The notes beneath the pieces are model-generated. The model was not told the DNA's origin, did not search any database, and worked only from the letters and a program-made list of their open reading frames with translations. DNA of 64,000 bases. It comes from an uncultured Alphaproteobacteria bacterium (GTDB lineage: Bacteria; Pseudomonadota; Alphaproteobacteria; RF32; CAG-239). The first letter of the stretch is position 1. Each line of letters opens with the position of its first letter. Position numbers and translations under genes: made by a program. Below, in pieces: positions 9,311 to 16,412 of this stretch. The stretch is from NCBI GenBank assembly GCA_944390275.1, contig CALXPL010000003.1, forward strand, positions 162,350 through 226,349, written 5' to 3'.

Positions 9311-9342
9311 ATTGTATATAACAAATATTGTATATAACAAAT
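9311..9342. repeat. Perfect 16-bp tandem duplication in a divergent promoter region
   Basis: The 16-bp unit ATTGTATATAACAAAT occurs twice head to tail between the divergent rluB and tadA starts. It contains -10-like elements and may double a promoter or operator. Confidence 0.85.
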
Positions 9343-9367
9343 ATTTTCTAAATAATAAAGGATAAAA

Positions 9368-9823
9368 ATGCAACTAAAATATATGCAACGCGCTCTTGAA
9401 TTGGCGCAAAAAGCCGCGCAAGAAGACGAAGTTCCCATTGGTGCCGTCTTGGTCGATGCGCAAAAAGATGAAATTTTGGCTGAGGCTTATAATCAAAGTG
9501 CTCATGTTGCCGATGCAACGGCTCATGCCGAGATGATTGTGTTACAAAAGGCTTGTCAGAAACTGGGGCAAAATCGTTTGCGCGGTTGCGATTTGTATGT
9601 CACTTTAGAACCTTGTACGATGTGTGCGGGGGCAATTTCTTTTTCCCGTATCGAAAATTTGTATTTCGGAGCTTATGATGAAAAAGGCGGTGCTGTTTGT
9701 AACGGGGTAAAATTTTTTGATGCCGCAACCTGTCATCATCGTCCTCATGTTGAAGGCGGAATTTTGGCTGAAGAATGTGCCGCTTTACTCAAAAACTTTT
9801 TCCAATCTAAACGAAAAAAATAA
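9368..9823 (+). CDS. tadA: tRNA-specific adenosine deaminase TadA
   Basis: TadA converts A34 to inosine in tRNA-Arg(ACG). The zinc site is complete: HAE (in ATAHAEMIVLQ, with the proton-shuttling Glu) and PCTMCAG. The motif DEVPIGAVLV near the N-terminus is typical. At 151 residues it matches family length. It is transcribed divergently from the rluB-rsmD pair and ends at a shared terminator. Confidence 0.95.
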   Translation: MQLKYMQRALELAQKAAQEDEVPIGAVLVDAQKDEILAEAYNQSAHVADATAHAEMIVLQKACQKLGQNRLRGCDLYVTLEPCTMCAGAISFSRIENLYFGAYDEKGGAVCNGVKFFDAATCHHRPHVEGGILAEECAALLKNFFQSKRKK

Positions 9824-9847
9824 GCCTTGAATTTTCTTCAAGGCTTA
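9811..9847. terminator. Bidirectional terminator between tadA and sodB
   Basis: The stem TAAGCCTTGAA / TTCAAGGCTTA starts at the tadA stop codon. A run of seven A on the left becomes the T-tract for sodB on the minus strand. Confidence 0.8.
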
Positions 9848-9863
9848 GTGTCCTTTTTAATGA

Positions 9864-10436
9864 CTAAAATTTTGCAAGGTGGGTTAAAAACGTGCGAACA
9901 AAATCAAGACGGCGGTTTTGATAATCTAAATAGTATGCGTGTTCCCAGACATCAACCGTTAATAAGGCTTTTAATCCATGTGCCAAAGGATTGTCCGCAT
10001 TTGATGTTTTCATAATGGAAAGATTGCCTTCTTTGTCTTCAACAAGCCATGCCCAACCTGAACCAAATTGACTTGTGGCGGCATTCGTAAATTCTTCGCA
10101 GAATTGGTCGTAAGAGCCAAAGGCTTTTTCTATTTTTTTCAACAAGGCTCCTTTGGGCGCGTTACCTCCTTCCGGTGACATACAATTCCAAAAAAAGTTA
10201 TGATTCCATGCTTGTGCCGCATTATTAAATATAGCTTGATATTTTTCTTCTCCGGCGGTTTCTTTGATGATTTCTTCCAAGGTTAAATCAGCAAACGGTG
10301 TGCCGGATATCAATTTATTTAAATTCTCAACATAGGCTTTGTGGTGTTTGCCGTAGTGAAACTCCATTGTTGTGGTCGAAATGTATGGTTCTAAGGCGTC
10401 GGAAGAGTAGGGAAGTGCGGGAAATTCTACTGCCAT
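9864..10436 (-). CDS. sodB: Iron superoxide dismutase
   Basis: This enzyme detoxifies superoxide in the cytoplasm. The N-terminal FPALPY, metal ligand His27 in MEFHYGKHH, the AQAWNHNFFW motif with the Gln characteristic of Fe-type enzymes, and DVWEHAYYLDY with the last Asp and His ligands are all present. At 190 residues the length is standard. Fe rather than Mn usage is inferred from the AQAWNH context. It stands between tadA and the fliJ gene. Confidence 0.95.
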   Translation of the reverse strand: MAVEFPALPYSSDALEPYISTTTMEFHYGKHHKAYVENLNKLISGTPFADLTLEEIIKETAGEEKYQAIFNNAAQAWNHNFFWNCMSPEGGNAPKGALLKKIEKAFGSYDQFCEEFTNAATSQFGSGWAWLVEDKEGNLSIMKTSNADNPLAHGLKALLTVDVWEHAYYLDYQNRRLDFVRTFLTHLAKF

Positions 10437-10462
10437 GTTTTTTACTCCTTTTTTGTTGTGTA

Positions 10463-10882
10463 TTAACTCTTATGTTTTTTTATATAGGTATTCGTGCCGA
10501 TTTCATCAAGGGTTTGTTGCATTTTATGTTCTTCTTCTTTTGCCTGACGTTTTTTGCGGTTATCATCGACAATTTCGTATGTCTTTTGTTCTTTATACAT
10601 ATCCGTAATAATATCTTTTATTTCTTCTATCTTAAATCGTACCATTTCCAATGCTTGTTCAAGACTGTCTTTTTGCTCCAGATAATGTTTGACGTAAGCT
10701 CCAAAATCTCCGACATTCCCGTGTTCTCGGGCAAATTCTTTTTCTAATTCAAATTGTTTATTCAGATTTTTGAGAGCTTGAACAATGCGCTCTTCGACGC
10801 TTAGTTGTTCATTTAGTTTTTTGCGTTGCTCGTCAATACTGAATTTTTGAATGCGTGATAGCGTTTGCAGTGAATCTTTCAT
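10463..10882 (-). CDS. fliJ: FliJ-like flagellar export chaperone
   Basis: This is a 139-residue, almost wholly helical coiled-coil protein with no signal peptide. Its identity rests on size, heptad-rich sequence and position 13 bases downstream of fliI; FliJ proteins are poorly conserved in sequence. FliJ binds the FliI hexamer and couples it to the FlhA gate during flagellar protein export. Other coiled-coil export factors such as FliH are less likely because FliH lies upstream of FliI and is longer. Confidence 0.7.
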   Translation of the reverse strand: MKDSLQTLSRIQKFSIDEQRKKLNEQLSVEERIVQALKNLNKQFELEKEFAREHGNVGDFGAYVKHYLEQKDSLEQALEMVRFKIEEIKDIITDMYKEQKTYEIVDDNRKKRQAKEEEHKMQQTLDEIGTNTYIKKHKS

Positions 10883-10895
10883 TGCCGTTTATCCT

Positions 10896-12230
10896 TTAGG
10901 GCTGGAAGGGAATAGCTAAAATTTCTCCCAGTTGTTGATACCCTTCCTCCAAGGTTACTCTTTCGTTTTTCTTTTGGCTTAAAAATTCTTCAATCTTCGG
11001 ATAGTAAAAAATTGCTTCATCGACTTCTTGATTGGAACCTTTTTTATATGCTCCCAAGCGGATTAATTCTGCCATATCTTCATAAGAGGCTATATATTTT
11101 CGCGCTTTGGCAACAAGAGCGTATTCTTCCGGTGTATCACAGTCAGGCATTGTACGTGAAATGGAACGTAATATGTTTATGGCCGGATAGCGGTTCCTTT
11201 CGGCTATGGAACGGTCCAGAACAATATGCCCGTCTAAAATTCCGCGTACCGCGTCGGCTACCGGTTCATTATGGTCATCGCCGTCAACCAAAACGGTAAA
11301 TAATCCGGTAATGCTGCCTTCTTGTGTTCCGGGACCGGCTCTTTCTAATAATTTTGGTAATTCGGCAAAAACGCTCGGTGTATATCCTTTTGAGGCCGGA
11401 GGTTCTCCAACGCTTAAAGATATTTCTCTTTGTGCCATGGCAAAACGGGTTATGGAATCCATCATGCATAAAACATTTTTATTCAAATCTCGGAAATATT
11501 CCGAGATTGCCATAGCCGTGTAAGCAGCCTGTCTTCTCATTAACGGACTCTCATCCGATGTGGCTAAAACCAAAACCGATTTTTCCAATCCTTCCGGTCC
11601 TAAAACATCTTCAACAAACTCTTTGGCTTCTCGACCCCGTTCTCCAATCAAACCGATAACCGCTATATCCGAATCGGTGTTTTTGGCCATCATAGACATT
11701 AAGGTTGATTTGCCTACGCCTGAGCCGGCAAAAATTCCCATACGTTGCCCTTTACATACGGTTAAAAAGGTATTGACCGCTCTGACTCCTAAATCAACTT
11801 TCCCTTTTACGCGGTTACGAAATTGTGCCGGAGGAGGCGCGCTCTTTATTAAATAAGCCTTATCTCCTTGTCTTAATGTGCCTTTACCGTCAATGGCTTC
11901 TCCGAAAGCATTAACTATTCTGCCGAGCCATGACGGATGCGGATAAATTGCCGGAGCACTGTTTTCGGCATCAACTCGACATCCCGGTCCAACACCTTGT
12001 AAATCTTTATAGGGCATGAGGATGAGTTTATCTTCTTTAAAACTGACAACTTCACTTGGAACTTCTTGTCCGTGAGATGCATGAATTCGGCAACGGTCGC
12101 CTATGGCTAATGTTTCTCTTATGCCGCTGACTTCAACAAATAGCCCTTGTACTGCCGTGACTCTGCCAAAATACTGTGTATCGTTCAGAGATTTTAGTTG
12201 GCTGGTTATGTTGTCATAGTTGATACTCAA
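10896..12230 (-). CDS. fliI: Flagellum-specific ATPase FliI
   Basis: FliI is the ATPase of the flagellar type III export apparatus, related to F1-beta. The Walker A loop FAGSGVGKST is at about residues 167-176, and the Walker B region reads NVLCMMDSITR. The sequence PPASKGYTPSVFAELPKLLERAG is also characteristic of FliI and its type III secretion homologues (shown here in pieces PPASKGY and PKLLERAG). At 444 residues the length is normal. With fliJ it forms an operon; the remaining flagellar genes here are at 25-27 kb. Confidence 0.95.
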   Translation of the reverse strand: MSINYDNITSQLKSLNDTQYFGRVTAVQGLFVEVSGIRETLAIGDRCRIHASHGQEVPSEVVSFKEDKLILMPYKDLQGVGPGCRVDAENSAPAIYPHPSWLGRIVNAFGEAIDGKGTLRQGDKAYLIKSAPPPAQFRNRVKGKVDLGVRAVNTFLTVCKGQRMGIFAGSGVGKSTLMSMMAKNTDSDIAVIGLIGERGREAKEFVEDVLGPEGLEKSVLVLATSDESPLMRRQAAYTAMAISEYFRDLNKNVLCMMDSITRFAMAQREISLSVGEPPASKGYTPSVFAELPKLLERAGPGTQEGSITGLFTVLVDGDDHNEPVADAVRGILDGHIVLDRSIAERNRYPAINILRSISRTMPDCDTPEEYALVAKARKYIASYEDMAELIRLGAYKKGSNQEVDEAIFYYPKIEEFLSQKKNERVTLEEGYQQLGEILAIPFQP

Positions 12231-12402
12231 TTTTTCCTCCCTCTCTTCCTTTTATCACAAAAACTTTCCTTGTGTAAATTTAAAAACGGTTACCCACATT
12301 TTTCATCTTTTTATTCTTGGACAAAACAAACTTTTCCCCTTGACAAAAAATAATTTCGGAAGTATCCCTTGCTCTGTTTATTTATTATTATCTTTTATTA
12401 AT

Positions 12403-13011
12403 ATGGAACAAAAAATATTTTTAGCTGATGAATTTCGTGTTTTATGTAACATGTTTGGTAAAAATCTCTCCGTTGAGGATTTTTTGCTGAATTCGATTGT
12501 ATGGGATAAAAGCAAAATTAATAATTATCGTGTTCGAGTATTTCAACATCTGTCCTCTCATAAGGAAATTTTTTATTTGGTTGAAAAACGTACAGATGAG
12601 TTTGAAAGTAATTATTTGAAGATACCCGAAGAAAAGGAAAACTTTTTCTGCTATCTGTCGGCTATGCTGGTTTGTGGTTTTGGAAATAATTTTGCCATAG
12701 AAAAAGCTATTTACTTGTGCCAAAAGTATTTCCCCTTGGCAACAGATAAATTCTTTGTTAACCTTATTTTTAAAGGTGTTATGGCTAGCCCAAGCCGTGA
12801 TTTGGAAAATGGTTTTGATACTCTGTGGTTGCTCAAACACCATAAATCTTTGACTTTTGTGCAATCATGGCAACTCCGTAAAAAATTGCACGATTTCATC
12901 GAATGTTCGGATTATAAACTGTATTATGATTTGAGCAAACGTTTTGAAAGGCAACGGACGATTTTTTTGTGTATCGTTATCGCTGTGTGCCTTTTGTTTT
13001 TGTTGGTGTAA
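12403..13011 (+). CDS. Hypothetical tail-anchored protein
   Basis: The protein has 202 residues and no recognised domain. The body is soluble and helical, and the last 16 or so residues (IFLCIVIAVCLLFLLV) form a single membrane segment at the very C-terminus, so it is probably tail-anchored with the body in the cytoplasm. I chose the ATG at 12403 because the in-frame extension upstream lacks coding character. No Shine-Dalgarno is visible. It is transcribed divergently from fliI and closed by a terminator. Confidence 0.65.
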   Translation: MEQKIFLADEFRVLCNMFGKNLSVEDFLLNSIVWDKSKINNYRVRVFQHLSSHKEIFYLVEKRTDEFESNYLKIPEEKENFFCYLSAMLVCGFGNNFAIEKAIYLCQKYFPLATDKFFVNLIFKGVMASPSRDLENGFDTLWLLKHHKSLTFVQSWQLRKKLHDFIECSDYKLYYDLSKRFERQRTIFLCIVIAVCLLFLLV

Positions 13012-13016
13012 ATAGA

Positions 13017-13055
13017 AAAAAGGCGTCTAATTTTTATTTTGACGCCTTTTTGTTT
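13017..13055 (+). terminator. Intrinsic terminator
   Basis: The stem AAAAAGGCGTC / GACGCCTTTTT is followed by a T-rich tract, directly behind the tail-anchored protein gene. Confidence 0.85.
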
Positions 13056-13099
13056 GCTTTGAAACGGAAAATTAACTCTCCTTTGTTATCCTCTTCTTT

Positions 13100-13510
13100 A
13101 TGAAAAAATTGTTGCTTGTGGTTTTATGCGGTCTCTTAAGCAGCTGTTTGTTGCAACCCATAGAACCTGAAAATGAAAAATTTTTACCCCTTGCGGAACA
13201 ATATCGTCGTTGCGGTATTCGGCAAGCTCGTTTGCGCGTCCAAGACGGTAGTGCTCTTGCTGCCGGAAAAAGCGAAGCAGCTCATGAAGTGTCTTCGGCT
13301 TGTTTGCGCTATTTGCGTGCGGAAGATTCTGAAATAACCGATACCGCTTATGATACCGCATCGCGAATTATGCAAGGTTCGGTCGGAGCGCGCTATTATC
13401 GTTTGCTTTGCCCTCAACCCAGTCAAACTCACTTCTTCGGTTGTGGCTGGCAGGAAGATAATTTTTATCATTTTACTCCCAACAATTATTCATATATTAA
13501 CGGTCAATAG
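13100..13510 (+). CDS. Small lipoprotein, paralogue of the next gene
   Basis: A lipoprotein signal peptide ends in the lipobox LLSSC (Cys at about residue 15). The mature domain has paired cysteines (YRRCGIRQAR and SSACLRYL) that match the spacing in the next gene (FRACAISEAS and VQTCLKKL), so the two arose by tandem duplication. This copy has an extra Cys-containing C-terminal tail of about 50 residues (RLLCPQP..FGCGW). Function unknown; envelope location is inferred from the lipobox. Confidence 0.75.
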   Translation: MKKLLLVVLCGLLSSCLLQPIEPENEKFLPLAEQYRRCGIRQARLRVQDGSALAAGKSEAAHEVSSACLRYLRAEDSEITDTAYDTASRIMQGSVGARYYRLLCPQPSQTHFFGCGWQEDNFYHFTPNNYSYINGQ

Positions 13511-13525
13511 TAGGATATTTGAAAA

Positions 13526-13816
13526 ATGAAAATAAATGGAATTTTAGCTCTCTCGCTTTTACTTGCCGGTTGTTCTCAATTGGAAAGTTTTACTCAGGTC
13601 GGAACAAACGCTTCAACAGAAGAAAAATTTCGTGCTTGCGCCATTAGCGAAGCCTCTTCAAAACTGCAAAACGGTACTCTCTTTAATCAGACTTTTACCG
13701 CTACAAAAGATGAAATTGTTCAAACCTGCTTGAAAAAATTAGCTTATGATGCTATTGGTTTTGATTCAGAAGCCTCTCAAATTGCCGACTCCGTGCTTTC
13801 TCAATTTCGAAAGTAA
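13526..13816 (+). CDS. Small lipoprotein, paralogue of the previous gene
   Basis: The signal peptide ends in LLAGC and the mature part is about 80 residues. The core (EKFRACAISEAS..LQNGTLF..CLKKL) aligns with the preceding gene 15 bases upstream, with which it forms an operon ending at a terminator. No known family is recognised. Confidence 0.75.
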   Translation: MKINGILALSLLLAGCSQLESFTQVGTNASTEEKFRACAISEASSKLQNGTLFNQTFTATKDEIVQTCLKKLAYDAIGFDSEASQIADSVLSQFRK

Positions 13817-13856
13817 TTCTCGGCTGTTTGAGACTTTGACTCAATATGCGGTTTAC

Positions 13857-13889
13857 AAAAACTCTGGATGCCTTTCCAGAGTTTTTATT
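13857..13889 (+). terminator. Intrinsic terminator
   Basis: The stem AAAACTCTGGA / TCCAGAGTTTT is followed by a T-rich tract, closing the lipoprotein pair. Confidence 0.85.
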
Positions 13890-14014
13890 TGATTGAATTT
13901 CAACAGTCTTAAATTCCGACTCTTGTCTTTTTTATTTGTTTTGTTAAACTATGCACTCGTTGAGTCGGCTTTTCTTTGCTGCTGACTCGTTGCTTTTTTT
14001 GTTTAGGATTGATT

Positions 14015-14980
14015 ATGGAAAATTTACAATATTTGTTTACTCATCATGCTGTCCTTTCCGATACTTGGTTATGGACAATTTTTGGTATCGCCGTTGTTGT
14101 TTTGTTGCTTTGGGATTTGCTCTTCTTTAATCGTAAAAATGAAGTGCCTAACTTTTTACATACCCTTATCCTTTGTATCGTGTATATCCTTGCCGCCTGC
14201 GTGTTCGGGGTCTTTGTGATGTATGAAAAAGGTTTTGATCTCGGTATGCTCTTCTTTACCGGTTTCTTGGTTGAGAAAAGTTTATCTTTGGACAATATCT
14301 TTATTATGTCTGTCATCTTTACATCTTTGGGCGTTCCTCGTATGTATCAACATCGCGTCTTGTTCTGGGGTATCTTGGGGGCTTTGGTTATGCGCGCTAT
14401 CCTCATTTTCTTGGGTGAGGCTCTTATCAGTAATTTCCATTGGATTTTGTATCTCTTTTCCGCTTTCCTTATTTATACCGGTATCAAAATGGTTTTGCCC
14501 GAAAAAGAAGAGAAAAAAGAACTTAAAGATACAAAACTTTATGCCTTGCTCTCTAAAATCTTCCATGTTACCCATGAAATCAGAGGTGAACATTTCTTTG
14601 TCAAAGAAAATGGTAAACATTATATTACTCCGCTCTTCTTTGCTCTCTTGATTATTGAAACCATGGATTTAATCTTTGCTTTGGACAGTATTCCCGCTAT
14701 CTTCCTCATTACGCAAGATGTGTTTGTTATCTACACCAGCAATATCTTCGCTATTCTCGGATTGCGTGCTTTGTATTTCTTACTCGAAGCTGCCGTACAC
14801 CGTTTCGTCTATTTGAAACAGGCCTTGTCTGTGGTGCTTATCTATATCGGTATGAAAATATTTTTACCCTACATCGGTATTCAAATACTGCCGTGGCACT
14901 CTTTGTGTATTACTTTCTCGATTTTATTTGTCGGAATCGCTGCTTCCCTTATAAAATCTCGTAATACTGTTAATGCCTAG
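14015..14980 (+). CDS. TerC/Alx family integral membrane protein
   Basis: Seven or more membrane helices carry the family's acidic motifs: EKSLSLDNIFIMSVIF in the first half and ETMDLIFALDSIPAIF in the second, which line the presumed cation path. E. coli Alx and related TerC proteins are linked to manganese export and metal homeostasis, including during secretion. I take the ATG at 14015 (TTAGGA upstream), which removes an unlikely extension. I looked for a yybP-ykoY manganese riboswitch in the leader and did not see its conserved motif. Length 321 residues is typical. Confidence 0.9.
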   Translation: MENLQYLFTHHAVLSDTWLWTIFGIAVVVLLLWDLLFFNRKNEVPNFLHTLILCIVYILAACVFGVFVMYEKGFDLGMLFFTGFLVEKSLSLDNIFIMSVIFTSLGVPRMYQHRVLFWGILGALVMRAILIFLGEALISNFHWILYLFSAFLIYTGIKMVLPEKEEKKELKDTKLYALLSKIFHVTHEIRGEHFFVKENGKHYITPLFFALLIIETMDLIFALDSIPAIFLITQDVFVIYTSNIFAILGLRALYFLLEAAVHRFVYLKQALSVVLIYIGMKIFLPYIGIQILPWHSLCITFSILFVGIAASLIKSRNTVNA

Positions 14981-14981
14981 C

Positions 14982-15008
14982 AAAAACCCCGTTTTTACGG
15001 GGTTTTTT
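14982..15008 (+). terminator. Terminator of the TerC-family gene
   Basis: AAACCCCGT / ACGGGGTTT with a four-T loop and a run of six T, two bases after the stop codon. Confidence 0.9.
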
Positions 15009-15131
15009 CTTGTTTGTTTACGGTTTTTTAAGCTGTCTTTGTTACAGTTTTGTTAATTTATAATTTTATAGTTTGACTAATTTTGTCTATTGTGCTATGA
15101 TTAGTTAAATGTTATGATTTAGGAGAGAAAA

Positions 15132-15470
15132 ATGAACTTATCTGATTTGGCTAAAAAAGCTGAAGCTGCTAAAAATAAAACAACATCTCATGTGAAAAAT
15201 CATCTGATTGCTTATGCTTGCGGTGCGGCTTCCGTGGCTTGTTTCGGTGCCGGAAAATTTGAGACAAAACAGTTTATCGGTGATGATGGACATCCGGGAA
15301 TTGAAGTGGTTGGTGCGGCTGATAAAATGCGTGCAACGGCCGGTATCGCTCTCGGTTCTGTTGCCGCTTGTTCCGCTTTTATGAATGTGTTGCGCCGTAT
15401 GACCGAACAAGATAAAAAAGATGCCGCTATGAAAAAAATTTTAGAACAAAAGTTACAGAATAATCGCTGA
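15132..15470 (+). CDS. Hypothetical small membrane-associated protein
   Basis: The protein has 112 residues and two moderately hydrophobic segments (LIAYACGAASVACFG at about 25-40 and TAGIALGSVAACSAFM at about 70-85) separated by a short polar loop; the ends are lysine-rich. GGAGAG precedes the ATG. It is followed 14 bases later by the next gene and is probably cotranscribed with it. No family was recognised. Confidence 0.65.
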   Translation: MNLSDLAKKAEAAKNKTTSHVKNHLIAYACGAASVACFGAGKFETKQFIGDDGHPGIEVVGAADKMRATAGIALGSVAACSAFMNVLRRMTEQDKKDAAMKKILEQKLQNNR

Positions 15471-15484
15471 TTGGATGGTTGGTT

Positions 15485-15832
15485 ATGGCTGGTTATATTA
15501 AAGCAAATAAATTTGTTGTGGCTGAAGGTGAAGAAGGCGAAATTTATATCTTTATTGATGCTCAAAAAGATGTTCCCGAAAAACCGCGCGTTATTTATGA
15601 TGGTAAAGATCATGCTATCTTTATTCGTTCTCCTGAGGAAAAAATTATTCTTGACTATATTCATCCCGAGGTGCGCGATAAACTTAGAAAATCTCTCGGT
15701 GTGATTATGGTGGAAACAATTTTAGAAAATATTAAAGACAGCTATGTGGCTGAAATGCAAATTGTTGATAATCTTCCGGTTGATTGGAAAAAAATCGGAC
15801 TTAAAACTTGGGAAGAAGCTCTACTGAAATAA
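15485..15832 (+). CDS. Hypothetical small protein
   Basis: This is a 115-residue soluble protein with alternating short strands (FVVAEGEEGEIYIFIDAQ, YDGKDHAIFI) in the first half and an amphipathic helix in the second. I start at the ATG at 15485; a TTG two codons earlier is also in frame. It closes a two-gene unit and is followed by a terminator. Function is not apparent. Confidence 0.65.
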   Translation: MAGYIKANKFVVAEGEEGEIYIFIDAQKDVPEKPRVIYDGKDHAIFIRSPEEKIILDYIHPEVRDKLRKSLGVIMVETILENIKDSYVAEMQIVDNLPVDWKKIGLKTWEEALLK

Positions 15833-15850
15833 TTCTATCTCCTGTAAGTA

Positions 15851-15877
15851 AACAGCCGTTAATGCGGCTGTTTTTTT
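15851..15877 (+). terminator. Intrinsic terminator
   Basis: AACAGCCG / CGGCTGTT stem with a run of seven T. Confidence 0.88.
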
Positions 15878-16134
15878 GTGTATAAATTCCATGCTCATGG
15901 TTTTGTTGAATGTTTTGATATTTGTAACAAAAAATTAATGCTTGGAAGTGCGGGATTTATTGTTTTTTTACAAATTTTGTGTTATTATAAAAGCATAAGA
16001 TATATTAGTATGTTTGAATTTTTGATGTCAATTATTGTACTAGAAAAAAACGTTGGTACTAAGGTCGCTCCTTTTTACATGATGTTTTTTATATATCTTA
16101 CTTAAGCTGAATAATAATCAAAAAAACAATTAAT
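15878..16134. other. Gene-poor AT-rich spacer
   Basis: I see no convincing gene here. An open frame of about 75 codons exists on the plus strand, but it starts inside the terminator tail, has no ribosome-binding site and no coding-like composition. The promoter of the small gene at 16135 presumably lies in this stretch. Confidence 0.5.
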
Positions 16135-16308
16135 ATGGCTATTGTAATGGGTATATGCGTCTGTCTCGTGGCGCTCTATTTTTTACGAGAACTCCATACT
16201 TGGTTTTGCCGCTTAATCGGTGGCACGTATGCCCGAATTGAAACGCTTATCGGCGTTGTTATTTGGGTGGTTGCCGGAATAGCAGCACTAAACTACTTGT
16301 TTGGATGA
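16135..16308 (+). CDS. Small hydrophobic protein (57 residues, two membrane segments)
   Basis: The frame encodes a short protein with a first membrane helix (VMGICVCLVALYFL), a polar turn containing RELHTWFCRLIGG, and a second helix (LIGVVIWVVAGIAAL). Codon use is more balanced than in the surrounding spacer, and a strong terminator follows at once, which supports a real gene. There is no clear Shine-Dalgarno. Function unknown. Confidence 0.5.
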   Translation: MAIVMGICVCLVALYFLRELHTWFCRLIGGTYARIETLIGVVIWVVAGIAALNYLFG

Positions 16309-16309
16309 C

Positions 16310-16380
16310 AAAAAAGAACTGTTGTTGAAACTTGATTGTGCGAAAGCGTGATTGTGTTTTTTAAACAACGGTTCTTTTTT
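16310..16380. terminator. Large bidirectional terminator hairpin
   Basis: Seventeen-base arms (AAAAAAGAACTGTTGTT at 16310-16326 and its complement at 16364-16380, one G-U pair) flank an inner loop that can form a smaller hairpin. It separates two convergent genes. Confidence 0.75.
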
Positions 16381-16412
16381 ATTATATGTGCTCTTTATGT
16401 CCTATACCCTCT

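Noticed and set aside
13890..14014. Possible manganese riboswitch before the TerC-family gene
   Set aside because: The conserved yybP-ykoY core motif was not found in the leader.
15878..16105. Open frame of 75 codons on the plus strand after the terminator
   Set aside because: It begins in the terminator tail, has no ribosome-binding site and a composition like noncoding AT-rich DNA.
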